Source: a virus. From it: 64,000 nt of DNA. Each line of letters starts with the position of its first letter. The stretch's first letter is position 1. The position numbers and the translations under genes are program-made. Location: positions 1-64,000 of IMG/VR virus record IMGVR_UViG_3300015262_000004, one strand, 5' to 3'. The notes below the pieces were generated by a model. It had not been told where the DNA came from, ran no database searches, and saw nothing but the letters and a program-made list of their open reading frames with translations. Shown in pieces: positions 48,909-56,042 of this stretch.

Positions 48909-50531
48909 TCAGTCATCCCAGCCGGCGAATGCCAGCGCCGGATCGGCCAAGTGAGGTTGGTTCGGTGCGCCAGTGGGTTGTGCGTCTGGCTGTGGGCCAT
49001 TCGTCCAACCATCACCGCCGGCCGGCTGCTGTACAACAGGTTGCTGTTGAGCAACAGGTTGCTGGGTTTGCTGCGGCTGTTGCTGAGGCTGCGGCTGTTG
49101 GCCACCTTGAGCACGCTGCTTGTCAGCTTCGTCCAGGCGTTCGTCCTCCTGGATTTCCTCCTTGGTCCGGCGCTGCTTACCTGCCGAGGGCCGACCACGT
49201 TCGCGGCCACCTTCTGGTGCCAACGGGGCTTGCTGCTGCGGCGGCTGCTGGTTGTGCGCAGTGCCCTCCTCACCTGGCCACCCACCGGCGCCGACGTTGG
49301 CTGCTGGCTGATGGTTCTGCTGCGGCTGGTTGTTCACAACAGGTTGGGCTTGCTCACCCCAGCCCGCATTGGCAACAGGTTGCTGTGGGTCTTCACCCCA
49401 GCCCGCGCCGGCCGCTGGTTGTGGCCGCTGCTGGTTGGCTGGGTTGGTGGTAGCGCCGGCCCCGCTCCAGGTTTCGTGCGAAGCCGATTGCGGCATGCGC
49501 TCAACCGGTTGCGGCTGTTGCTGCGGCTGGTTAACAGGGCGCACTTGCTCACCCCAGCCCGCGTCGGCCGGCAGGTATTCTTGCTGCGGCTGTTGCTGCT
49601 GATGGTTCTGCTGCGGCTGGTTGTTCACAACAGGTTGGGCTTGCTCACCCCACCCAGCGTCGGACGGTGCCGGCCGTTGCTGCGGCTGCTGCTGGTGGGT
49701 CTGCTGCGGCTGCTGGTAGTTCTGCTGGGGCTGTTGCTGATGGTTCTGCGGCTGCTGCGGCTGTTGGTTGTACTGCGACTGCGGCGCTTGCAGCACGCCT
49801 TGAGCTTCGGCCAGGCCACACACGCGCTTGGCTTCTTCGTCATCGTAACGACCGTTCACCGCTTCGTATTCGTCCATGTCCAGCCAGCGTCTGGCTTTAA
49901 ACAACAGCTTGGGGAAACTGACGGTGGTGTCAAACGACAGGGTCGCGACGATCATGTTGTACGCGGCCGGTGGGGTGTTCGCACCCAGCCCGCTGATGAA
50001 CCCACGGAAGTCCTTGAGCGAAGCCGGCGGCACAGCCACCTGGTACAGGTCGCCCTTGTACGCGAAGCTACCACCCTGACCCGGGGCCATGATCGCCATA
50101 CGCTTGGTGTCTTGGCAGGCTTTGCCCTTGGCGCCCGTGGTTGGGTTCACGTAGGAACCCCACTGATTTTTCGGGCACTCGGCGCAGTTGACGTGCTGCT
50201 TGGCTGGTGAGTCAACGCGGGGTGCCACGCCGTCATCGCTTGAGCAATCCGGCTGGGTGGTGTCGTCGTTCGGGTTCCAGTCCTTGAGGTAGAACGTCTT
50301 GTTGATACCGTCGTTGATGCGGACGATGGCAACGTCCAGGTCGAAGGCCTGGATCGGCTGGATACTGCCGCCGATTACGCGGGAAAAGCGGCACTGTTTC
50401 AGGCTGATGCGGTTGACACCACCGACACCAGTGCCGACAACGGCACCGGCGTTCATCAGGCGAGCGCGGTCGGTTTGATTCTGGACATAGGCCGGGGCTT
50501 GACCCTGGCCAAAGGGAATTAGATTGCTCAT
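48909..50531 (-). CDS. Putative ssDNA-binding protein with long Gln/Pro-rich linker (540 aa)
   Basis: ATG at 50531 with AAGGA upstream. Residues 1-230 are an ordered beta-rich domain with a Cys cluster (HVNCAECPKNQWGS plus two further Cys), possibly zinc-binding. Residues 235-510 are Gln/Pro-rich, with repeats of A-G-W-G-E and of Q-P-V-V-N-N-Q-P-Q-Q. The C-terminus ends LAFAGWDD, an acidic aromatic tip as in SSB-type proteins. The replication neighbourhood supports an SSB-like role. No family is recognised, so this stays a hypothesis. Confidence 0.6.
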   Translation of the reverse strand: MSNLIPFGQGQAPAYVQNQTDRARLMNAGAVVGTGVGGVNRISLKQCRFSRVIGGSIQPIQAFDLDVAIVRINDGINKTFYLKDWNPNDDTTQPDCSSDDGVAPRVDSPAKQHVNCAECPKNQWGSYVNPTTGAKGKACQDTKRMAIMAPGQGGSFAYKGDLYQVAVPPASLKDFRGFISGLGANTPPAAYNMIVATLSFDTTVSFPKLLFKARRWLDMDEYEAVNGRYDDEEAKRVCGLAEAQGVLQAPQSQYNQQPQQPQNHQQQPQQNYQQPQQTHQQQPQQRPAPSDAGWGEQAQPVVNNQPQQNHQQQQPQQEYLPADAGWGEQVRPVNQPQQQPQPVERMPQSASHETWSGAGATTNPANQQRPQPAAGAGWGEDPQQPVANAGWGEQAQPVVNNQPQQNHQPAANVGAGGWPGEEGTAHNQQPPQQQAPLAPEGGRERGRPSAGKQRRTKEEIQEDERLDEADKQRAQGGQQPQPQQQPQQTQQPVAQQQPVVQQPAGGDGWTNGPQPDAQPTGAPNQPHLADPALAFAGWDD

Positions 50532-50553
50532 CACGGCTTATCCTTGGATTGGT

Positions 50554-51117
50554 TTATTTGCGACGAATGCGAACTTCGCGAACGTAGTCAATTTTCACGC
50601 CGGGGATGTGTTCCCCGGGGTGGGCCTCCATCCACGCCTTCACGTTGGTAGAACTGATCCGAGTCTGTAACAGGTCCACATCACCGTGTGTACGGATGTG
50701 CTCCGTTAAAGCCCCTTTGTCTCCTATTGCACACCTGAAAGCAGTTTGTGTGTACGCGGTGCCAAGGTTTGTACTCACGGAGTCCATATTGTGTGCATTC
50801 AGGAACCCGAGCAAGCCCCCTTCGCACCGGGCTAACTCCGCTTGTGGCACTTCCAGCTCTTTCGCATGGCGCGCTTTGATCTTCTCGATCTCATCGCGCA
50901 CTGTGATCGTCCGAGCCATGAGTTCATCCACCTGGGCGTTTGCTGCCGGGGCTGCGGGTTGCGGCCCCTGCGAATTCAGGAACTGAATGAATTTGTTCAC
51001 CTTGGTGTACGCCAAGGCCTGGTCAACATAAGGACCGAACCGGGACAGCAGGTCGGGTGTGTAGAAGTACCACTGTCCATCGGAATCCATATGGACGGGG
51101 TCGGCTTTGTAGTACAT
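50554..51117 (-). CDS. Coiled-coil replication-module protein (187 aa)
   Basis: ATG at 51117. The N-terminus MYYKADPVHMDSDGQWYFYT, then a helix with NAQVDELMARTITVRDEIEK, and a C-terminal domain DSVSTNLGTAYTQTAFRCAI with VKAWMEAHPGEHIPGVKIDY. Proteins with a coiled coil and this last domain (x-T-x-x-G-T-A-Y, then V-x-x-x-x-P-G-V) are common in phage replication modules without a known role. The promoter at 51155-51183 drives it and the genes down to 45.5 kb. Confidence 0.65.
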   Translation of the reverse strand: MYYKADPVHMDSDGQWYFYTPDLLSRFGPYVDQALAYTKVNKFIQFLNSQGPQPAAPAANAQVDELMARTITVRDEIEKIKARHAKELEVPQAELARCEGGLLGFLNAHNMDSVSTNLGTAYTQTAFRCAIGDKGALTEHIRTHGDVDLLQTRISSTNVKAWMEAHPGEHIPGVKIDYVREVRIRRK

Positions 51118-51154
51118 GGCGGCGACTCGCTCTGTTGCTGTGTGTATAGTTCCT

Positions 51155-51183
51155 ATACTAGATGACACGATCTACCCCGTCAA
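51155..51183 (-). promoter_or_regulatory. Sigma70-like promoter with overlapping palindrome
   Basis: On the minus strand TTGACG (51178-51183) and TAGTAT (51155-51160) are 17 bp apart. The palindrome GTATAGTTCCTATAC (51144-51158) lies over the -10 box, like those at 1662-1676 and 10488-10502. It would drive the genes at 50554-45479. Confidence 0.7.
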
Positions 51184-52752
51184 CTATTGCAACCCAAGTT
51201 CCCCGAGGAACAGATTTAACACCGACCCTTGCACGTCCTTCTTGCTGCGCAAGGCCCTGTAAATGTTCTCTTCCAGCTTGGTCGCCGCGATCGTAGCCAC
51301 AGTCATATTGCGGGTTTGACCCGGCCGGTTCATGCGGTTGTTCGCTTGCTCGAAAACTTCCAGGCTGCTGATAGGTGCGTACCAAACGGTGGTGTCCGCT
51401 TCGGTCAAGGTCAGGCCGTGGGCTGTGGTGCCTGGGTGCGCGACGATGATCCGAGGTTCGACCTGTTGCTGGAAGTCGGAGAATATCTTTTTGCGCTGCG
51501 TGTCCGATGTCCTCCCGTCCACTTTTGCCACTGTCCACCTTTTTGCCAGATGTGCGGCCACAGCGTCGAGCGCCTGGGTGAAGGGCACGAAAACGATCAC
51601 CTTGTGTGCACTCTGTTCCACAACCTGTTCGCACAACTGCAGTCTCTCCTTGGTGTCGACGCGGTGGCTGGCCCCGAACTCGTCGTACAGGGAACCCACG
51701 CATATCTGTAGCAACTTGGTCATCTTGACCGCCGCGTTCGCGGCTGTGATCGTCACGCCCCGGATCTCGGTGGCCATGGTGGTGATCATTGAGCGGTACG
51801 CGGCCTGTTGTTCCGGTGTCAGACCACAGGTCAGCGAAACGAAACTCACCGGCGGCAGGTCAATGCAGTCCTCTTTCTTGAAGCGGATCCCCGGTTGCAT
51901 GATCGCGTACGCCTGAGTGTACGCGTCCGGTTTGGGTACCCACTTGTACTGGGTCAATTGCAGCATAGTCTGATCACGGAAGGCCGTGAAGTACGCCGGT
52001 CTTACCCGGTTTCCATGCATCAGCTTAGCCAATCCCCACGCATCCGTCGGAGCTTCTGGGCACGGCGTGCCGGTCATCAGCCACATCCAGTCGGTGCCGC
52101 GTACCAGGCTGGCCAGCAGCGCATGCCGCTTGGACGCCGGGTTACGGAACGCGCCGGCTTCGTCGATGATCCACAGGTTGATGTCTGTCCTACCCCGCAA
52201 TTCCTTCTCGACCACCTTGAGCCCGTCGTGATTGATGATGTAGATGTCGGCCGGGTCGTTGAGAATTTTCTGCCTGCGCTTGCGATCGCCGTACACCACG
52301 TTGACCTTGAGCCGCGACAGGAAGTGGTTGCGAATCTCATCCTCCCACACGCTAAACAGCGTGGACTTAGGACACACGACGATCGCGCGCTGGATGATCC
52401 CCAGCGATTTCATGTAGTCGAACGACCACAACGCGCTGAGGGTTTTGCCCGTGCCCATGTCGTTGAGGCAGATGCTGCGGTTGTAGAGGGTGAAGAATTC
52501 GGAGGTGGTGACCTGGTGGTCGAAGGGCTTGAACGGTGGCTTGATGGGGAAGTCGTAGAAATACCTGATGGGTGACGGCGCCGCGATGCCGAGGTTGCGC
52601 AGTACCCTGGCCTCATCGAGGCCGAACCGAACTTGGGTCAGCATTCCCTGCTCGGGGTCGTTAACCAGCCGTGACTTGGGAATGTTGAGCAAGACCCGGT
52701 CGGGCTCGCGCAACTTGAGCACCAGGCTCTGGCTTTCCTTGTGTACTAGCAT
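51184..52752 (-). CDS. SNF2-family DNA helicase/translocase
   Basis: Encodes 522 aa. Motif I NDMGTGKTLSALW (Walker A near 98-104), motif Ia VCPKSTLFSVWEDE, motif II WIIDEAGAFRNP (D197, E198), motif III LMTGTPCPEAPTD, and motifs V and VI HPGTTAHGLTLTEADT and EQANNRMNRPGQTR. Phage SNF2 proteins of this length accompany VRR-NUC nucleases and may process forks or recombination intermediates. It overlaps the VRR-NUC gene end by 92 bp. Confidence 0.9.
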   Translation of the reverse strand: MLVHKESQSLVLKLREPDRVLLNIPKSRLVNDPEQGMLTQVRFGLDEARVLRNLGIAAPSPIRYFYDFPIKPPFKPFDHQVTTSEFFTLYNRSICLNDMGTGKTLSALWSFDYMKSLGIIQRAIVVCPKSTLFSVWEDEIRNHFLSRLKVNVVYGDRKRRQKILNDPADIYIINHDGLKVVEKELRGRTDINLWIIDEAGAFRNPASKRHALLASLVRGTDWMWLMTGTPCPEAPTDAWGLAKLMHGNRVRPAYFTAFRDQTMLQLTQYKWVPKPDAYTQAYAIMQPGIRFKKEDCIDLPPVSFVSLTCGLTPEQQAAYRSMITTMATEIRGVTITAANAAVKMTKLLQICVGSLYDEFGASHRVDTKERLQLCEQVVEQSAHKVIVFVPFTQALDAVAAHLAKRWTVAKVDGRTSDTQRKKIFSDFQQQVEPRIIVAHPGTTAHGLTLTEADTTVWYAPISSLEVFEQANNRMNRPGQTRNMTVATIAATKLEENIYRALRSKKDVQGSVLNLFLGELGLQ

Positions 52753-53197
52753 GGCTCACCGTCGTTTGCTTGGGCCGGCGCGGGGCCGCGCTGCCCTTTT
52801 CAAAAGGTATGAACACCTCGGCATAGCCGTGGCATCGAGCAACGTGCCCAACGCAGGTGTTCTTGGTTCTCTCGGTATCACCGAACAACGCGTTGATGCG
52901 CCATCCCGGTTTCTTCAACCACTTTTCCAGCAAGCCAAGGTTGTCGCGGTTGATCACCAGGCTGCTGCCATTGCAGGCCATGACCCGGTTCAACCACAGC
53001 CGTTGCAGCACGGATACCCGCTTGATGTTGCCGGCCTTGTACTCGACCCCGCCGAAGTGCCCATCACTGCGACACACGACGTCATCGGCACGGCCGTTCT
53101 GGCCCATGCCGTTCATAACGGTACGGTCATACATTGCGCCGTGCAGCTTGATCAGCTGCTTGGCCTTGTCCTTAACCTTGCCCTCGGGTGTGGCCAT
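52661..53197 (-). CDS. VRR-NUC domain nuclease
   Basis: Encodes 178 aa, ATG at 53197, giving MATPEGKVKDKAKQLIKLHG. The VRR-NUC core shows GRADDVVCRSDGHFGGVEYK (the D and E-x-K catalytic residues) and later LQRLWLNRVMACNGSSLVIN. This family cuts flaps or branched DNA. Translation is probably coupled to the upstream stop (TGATG), and the leader hairpin (copy 12) contains the AGGGA ribosome-binding sequence. The 3' end overlaps the SNF2 gene. Confidence 0.85.
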   Translation of the reverse strand: MATPEGKVKDKAKQLIKLHGAMYDRTVMNGMGQNGRADDVVCRSDGHFGGVEYKAGNIKRVSVLQRLWLNRVMACNGSSLVINRDNLGLLEKWLKKPGWRINALFGDTERTKNTCVGHVARCHGYAEVFIPFEKGSAAPRRPKQTTVSHASTQGKPEPGAQVARARPGLAQHSQVTAG

Positions 53198-53514
53198 CAG
53201 GCGATCCCTACTGTAGGGACACTGCTGCGCTTCCACTGCGACAGCTCGGCATGCGCGAACGCTGCCAGCACGCTGTCGAACGGGGGCGACGTATAGAACC
53301 CCCGGTTGGCTTGCCACACAAAACGATCCTGCTCTAAGTCGTACGCGGCGTAAAGGAAGTGCGTCCAGTCCCACACTGCATCCCGTGCCAACGTGACGTG
53401 CTCGCCATAGTCCGGGGTCGGCACAACGCGTGGTGCGAACCCGGCTGCCTTGAGTGTAGCCACGGCCTCACGGCCTGCCTGCTGCAGCGCCAGGCTAAAA
53501 CCTTGTCGGTTCAT
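53197..53514 (-). CDS. Small paralogue ending AELSQWKRS
   Basis: ATG at 53514 (MNRQGFSLALQQAGREAVAT), overlapping the upstream stop (ATGA). It has TLKAAGFAPR, a middle with YDLEQDRFVWQANRGF, and LAAFAHAELSQWKRSSVPTV. The A-E-L-x-x-W signature relates it to the four genes at 3429-4535, 49 kb away. The last codons are the translated palindrome copy 12 (V-P-T-V-G). Confidence 0.8.
   Translation of the reverse strand: MNRQGFSLALQQAGREAVATLKAAGFAPRVVPTPDYGEHVTLARDAVWDWTHFLYAAYDLEQDRFVWQANRGFYTSPPFDSVLAAFAHAELSQWKRSSVPTVGIA
53205..53219. repeat. Dispersed hairpin palindrome, copy 12 (overlaps a ribosome-binding site)
   Basis: TCCCTACTGTAGGGA just upstream of the VRR-NUC start and inside the 3' end of the paralogue gene. 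In the transcript AGGGA, the likely ribosome-binding sequence, is in the stem, so pairing could limit translation of the nuclease. Confidence 0.9.
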
Positions 53515-53990
53515 CGGCCGTCCTCCCAGCAGCTGGGGTCGGACGCCTGTGTTTCTGGGTTGCCTGGGTGGGTGCACCAGGGGCAATCGTTGTTGGCCAG
53601 GCCATAGGCGTCGTCGGCTGGCGACCGGGCGCAGGTGCACCCCTCACGGAGCAACCCCCGGTCGACAAATTCCCGCCGATCGTCCGAGGCCTCCCGCGTC
53701 AACCGCCTGCGGCTGCCGCGTCCCCAGTCATCGAGACTGGCGTACACCACAGCATGTTGCACTTCACCGAAACCAATGTGGTGGTAGGCCGGTTCATGCC
53801 CACCAGGCACGTACACCAACACTGACCAGCTCAGCGGCCGGCCATCCTCACGGACGGCGTCGATCACTTCCATATCGTCGTCATGCCACCGGTACCACCG
53901 GCGACCCGGGTCGTATTCGTAAAACCCTACGTCCCGCAGAAACTCCGCGTCTACCGCGTCTACCGCCGTGGCGGTGTGCTGCTCATCCAT
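53511..53990 (-). CDS. Paralogue-family protein with Cys-rich C-terminal extension (159 aa)
   Basis: ATG at 53990 with GAGGA 9 nt upstream. Residues 1-95 match the small-paralogue shape (AEFLRDVGFYEYDPGRRWYR, then VVYASLDDWGRGSRRRL). An extension follows with CTCARSPADDAYGLANNDCP and WCTHPGN, i.e. C-x-C...C-x-x-C, suggesting zinc binding. This looks like a fusion of the small domain to a metal-binding tail. Confidence 0.78.
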   Translation of the reverse strand: MDEQHTATAVDAVDAEFLRDVGFYEYDPGRRWYRWHDDDMEVIDAVREDGRPLSWSVLVYVPGGHEPAYHHIGFGEVQHAVVYASLDDWGRGSRRRLTREASDDRREFVDRGLLREGCTCARSPADDAYGLANNDCPWCTHPGNPETQASDPSCWEDGR

Positions 53991-54001
53991 GCAAACATTC
54001 C

Positions 54002-54340
54002 TCAGCGATCCCACCCGCCAAGACTCTCAAAAACATACGCGGCCGCAGCCGATTCAAACTCTAACGTGTAATTCTCCAAGGCCCACCACCAACGCTTACC
54101 ATCGTACCTCGCTTGCAATATCGGACGTCGGTTCCACGGGCGCTCTGGTGGCTCCCGGTTTGTAAATGTCAACGTCCCCCATGTCACATAGGTGCACGGG
54201 AAGGCCGCTGTCAGCGTGAACCCCAGCGCGTCGGCCTCATCCACAAACGCCTCGAAACCTGGCATCGATTCCAGCGCCTGATCCATATCAAGCGCCCGAT
54301 CCCGCCGGGTTTCCACTATTACATCGGCGGTAGTGGCCAT
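54002..54340 (-). CDS. Small paralogue ending AAYVFESLGGWDR (112 aa)
   Basis: ATG at 54340. It has ESMPGFEAFVDEADALGFTL, a middle with RYDGKRWWWALENYTLEFES, and AAAAYVFESLGGWDR. The aromatic-strand, A-x-Y-x-x-x-x-L-x-x-W-x-R pattern puts it in the paralogue family, with diverged terminal residues. Function unknown. Confidence 0.78.
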   Translation of the reverse strand: MATTADVIVETRRDRALDMDQALESMPGFEAFVDEADALGFTLTAAFPCTYVTWGTLTFTNREPPERPWNRRPILQARYDGKRWWWALENYTLEFESAAAAYVFESLGGWDR

Positions 54341-54636
54341 CCGATTGACTCCCGATCTGGGTCACCGTTCGGGCGACACCGGTTTGTTTCAACGTGCTTC
54401 TTCCAGCCTTCTGGATCCTTGTCGCGGCCCGGCTCAAAGCTCAGGAACGCGTTGTAGCAAACGTCCATGTGGTCGTAGCAATAGTTGTCGCCGATGCCGC
54501 TGTAGGTCAGGTCGATCGACAGCCGCCAGTTGTAGCCCATCCGGTGCATGCCGATCCAACTGCCGTCCCCGCACCGCCTGACGAACTGGTACTGCGTGGC
54601 CAGGAACTCACCCAGCTCTTTCTCACCTGTGTCCAT
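54319..54636 (-). CDS. Hypothetical protein (105 aa)
   Basis: ATG at 54636 with a GGGCGGGG site. It contains TQYQFVRRCGDGSWIGMHRM and YNWRLSIDLTYSGIGDNYCY with scattered Cys, His and Trp. It overlaps the next gene by 22 bp. No domain recognised. Confidence 0.68.
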   Translation of the reverse strand: MDTGEKELGEFLATQYQFVRRCGDGSWIGMHRMGYNWRLSIDLTYSGIGDNYCYDHMDVCYNAFLSFEPGRDKDPEGWKKHVETNRCRPNGDPDRESIGWPLPPM

Positions 54637-55746
54637 CTACCCCGCCCTTTTACCGTTGTGTTCGCAGCTCATCACGTCACACCAGGCTTTACACAACCCG
54701 TTGGGGCGCTTCGGCCAAGCCTGCCTGGTGTACGCGTCCTGCAGCTGCGCGTATTTGTGGTCGAACTCCGACCACACAGACTGTACGTTGCTGCGTGCAA
54801 TGATAACCGGCGGCGTGATCTGCTTGTGTTCTAACCAGATGTAACCCGAAGCCACCTCATCGATGTCCGGGTAATCCGCCAGGGTGAACCCGTCGTACAG
54901 TTTCAACTGGCCCGCGTCGTTGCGGATCTTGCCGGTCTTCCAGTCGAACACCTCAGCCTTGCGTTCCTGTGGGTACAGGATTGTGATGTCGACCTTGCCC
55001 CGGATCCATGCGTCCTTAGACTTGTAGCCAGTTTGCGTGCGGTCGCGGGTGACTGCCGCTTGCCGCTCGGCCATCACGATCCCGCCGCGTCTTGCGGCCC
55101 GCTCCAACACCCAGTCACCGTAGGGTGCGTAGTGCATCATGTTCCCCGGCATACCGCTACTGCCTTGGGTTATCACGTACTTCTCCAACCCGTTGTGGGC
55201 ATCGTCGCCCCACTTGGCGTCGGCACTTTGAACGTACTTCACTTCCTTGGTGATGTACTTGGCGTGGTACTGGTAGGCACAGGTGTCGAACACACCCAGC
55301 GATGAATACGACTGCGGGAAAATGTAGGGTGTCGGTGGCGCAACGTCCGCTGCCTTCACCGTGGCGTTAGGGTAGACCACCTCAACGCGGAGGCCGTAAG
55401 TTTTGGCCACCTCGATCATCTGCGCGGTGCCCCGGCTCGACCCATCCCACATCGCTACCAACACGCTGTCAGGAACTTCACTGGCGTATACCGCCATATC
55501 ACCGTTGCGAATGAAGCCGGCCCCTTTGTTGGTGCTGCCGTCTGGGTTCTGCCAGGCGGGGATGAACTGGCGCACAGGGATGCCGAACATGCCGGCGATC
55601 TCCTCACCCCACTGGTCCGGCCCCATCGCGTGACCACTGATGATTTCAGTGGGCTTGCTGGTACACACCCGCTTCACCGTCTCAAGCAAGCGCTCGAAGT
55701 TCCCGACGCGGGTGATGTCCCGGGAACCCGCAATGATCAGTCTCAT
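54637..55746 (-). CDS. SLOG domain fused to Fe-S PD-(D/E)XK nuclease (369 aa)
   Basis: Residues 1-125 form a SLOG/DUF2493 nucleotide-binding domain: MRLIIAGSRD, SGHAMGPDQWGEEIA and WDGSSRGTAQMIEVAKTYG. Residues 140-369 are a RecB/Cas4/AddB-type nuclease: SYSSLGVFDTCAYQYHAKYI (Cys156), H184, GKVDI (D253), and EVFDWKTGK (D268-W-K270). C-terminal cysteines in LCKAWCDVMSC (352, 356, 361) with Cys156 form the pattern of a 4Fe-4S cluster as in Cas4 and AddB. The enzyme is probably a 5'-3' exonuclease for recombination. A SLOG domain suggests regulation by a nucleotide or nucleic-acid-derived ligand. The fusion is unusual. Activity is inferred. Confidence 0.83.
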   Translation of the reverse strand: MRLIIAGSRDITRVGNFERLLETVKRVCTSKPTEIISGHAMGPDQWGEEIAGMFGIPVRQFIPAWQNPDGSTNKGAGFIRNGDMAVYASEVPDSVLVAMWDGSSRGTAQMIEVAKTYGLRVEVVYPNATVKAADVAPPTPYIFPQSYSSLGVFDTCAYQYHAKYITKEVKYVQSADAKWGDDAHNGLEKYVITQGSSGMPGNMMHYAPYGDWVLERAARRGGIVMAERQAAVTRDRTQTGYKSKDAWIRGKVDITILYPQERKAEVFDWKTGKIRNDAGQLKLYDGFTLADYPDIDEVASGYIWLEHKQITPPVIIARSNVQSVWSEFDHKYAQLQDAYTRQAWPKRPNGLCKAWCDVMSCEHNGKRAG

Positions 55747-56042
55747 GGTTCAACCTCGCCATTCAGTCCATGTCGACAACCTGTTGTCGCAAGGTCGCCG
55801 CCTTCTGTTCCAGCCGTTCCCGCCTCGCTGGGTCTTTTACCGTGGCAGCCAGCAACGCCGCCGTCTCTGTTGCCTTGATCAGTACCGCCTTCAATCGCTG
55901 CTTGTTCATGCTTACCCACCCTTGGCTTGTTCGTTACCATTCCGAAGTCTTCCCGGAGTTTTTCTATCCGGGTGCAGTCGATGCACTCGCGTGTGCCGAT
56001 GCTGTGGAAATAAACCCAGCAGTGCTTGCGCGGCTTTCTCAT
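55743..56042 (-). CDS. Small Cys-rich protein overlapping a shorter gene (99 aa)
   Basis: ATG at 56042, which overlaps the polymerase stop (TAATG). The N-terminal part HCWVYFHSIGTRECIDCTRI has a C-x-x-C and looks real. The second half is low-complexity Gly-rich sequence and overlaps another plausible gene (55763-55909), so the true end of this protein is uncertain, possibly through a frameshift. Confidence 0.55.
   Translation of the reverse strand: MRKPRKHCWVYFHSIGTRECIDCTRIEKLREDFGMVTNKPRVGKHEQAAIEGGTDQGNRDGGVAGCHGKRPSEAGTAGTEGGDLATTGCRHGLNGEVEP
55763..55909 (-). CDS. Small helical protein (48 aa)
   Basis: ATG at 55909 preceded by a purine-rich AAGGGTGGGTAAG. It encodes MNKQRLKAVLIKATETAALL and PARRERLEQKAATLRQQVVD, regular amphipathic helices. 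It is more protein-like than the frame of 55743-56042 in the same interval. Too short for domain assignment. Confidence 0.5.
   Translation of the reverse strand: MNKQRLKAVLIKATETAALLAATVKDPARRERLEQKAATLRQQVVDMD

Noticed and set aside
51118-51168. GTG start at 51168 for the coiled-coil protein.
   Set aside because: It would lie at the promoter itself. The ATG at 51117 is downstream of the expected transcription start.
53198-53374. Longer N-terminus for the VRR-NUC gene.
   Set aside because: The extension reads through the palindrome and overlaps the paralogue gene. The ATG at 53197 gives the normal domain start.
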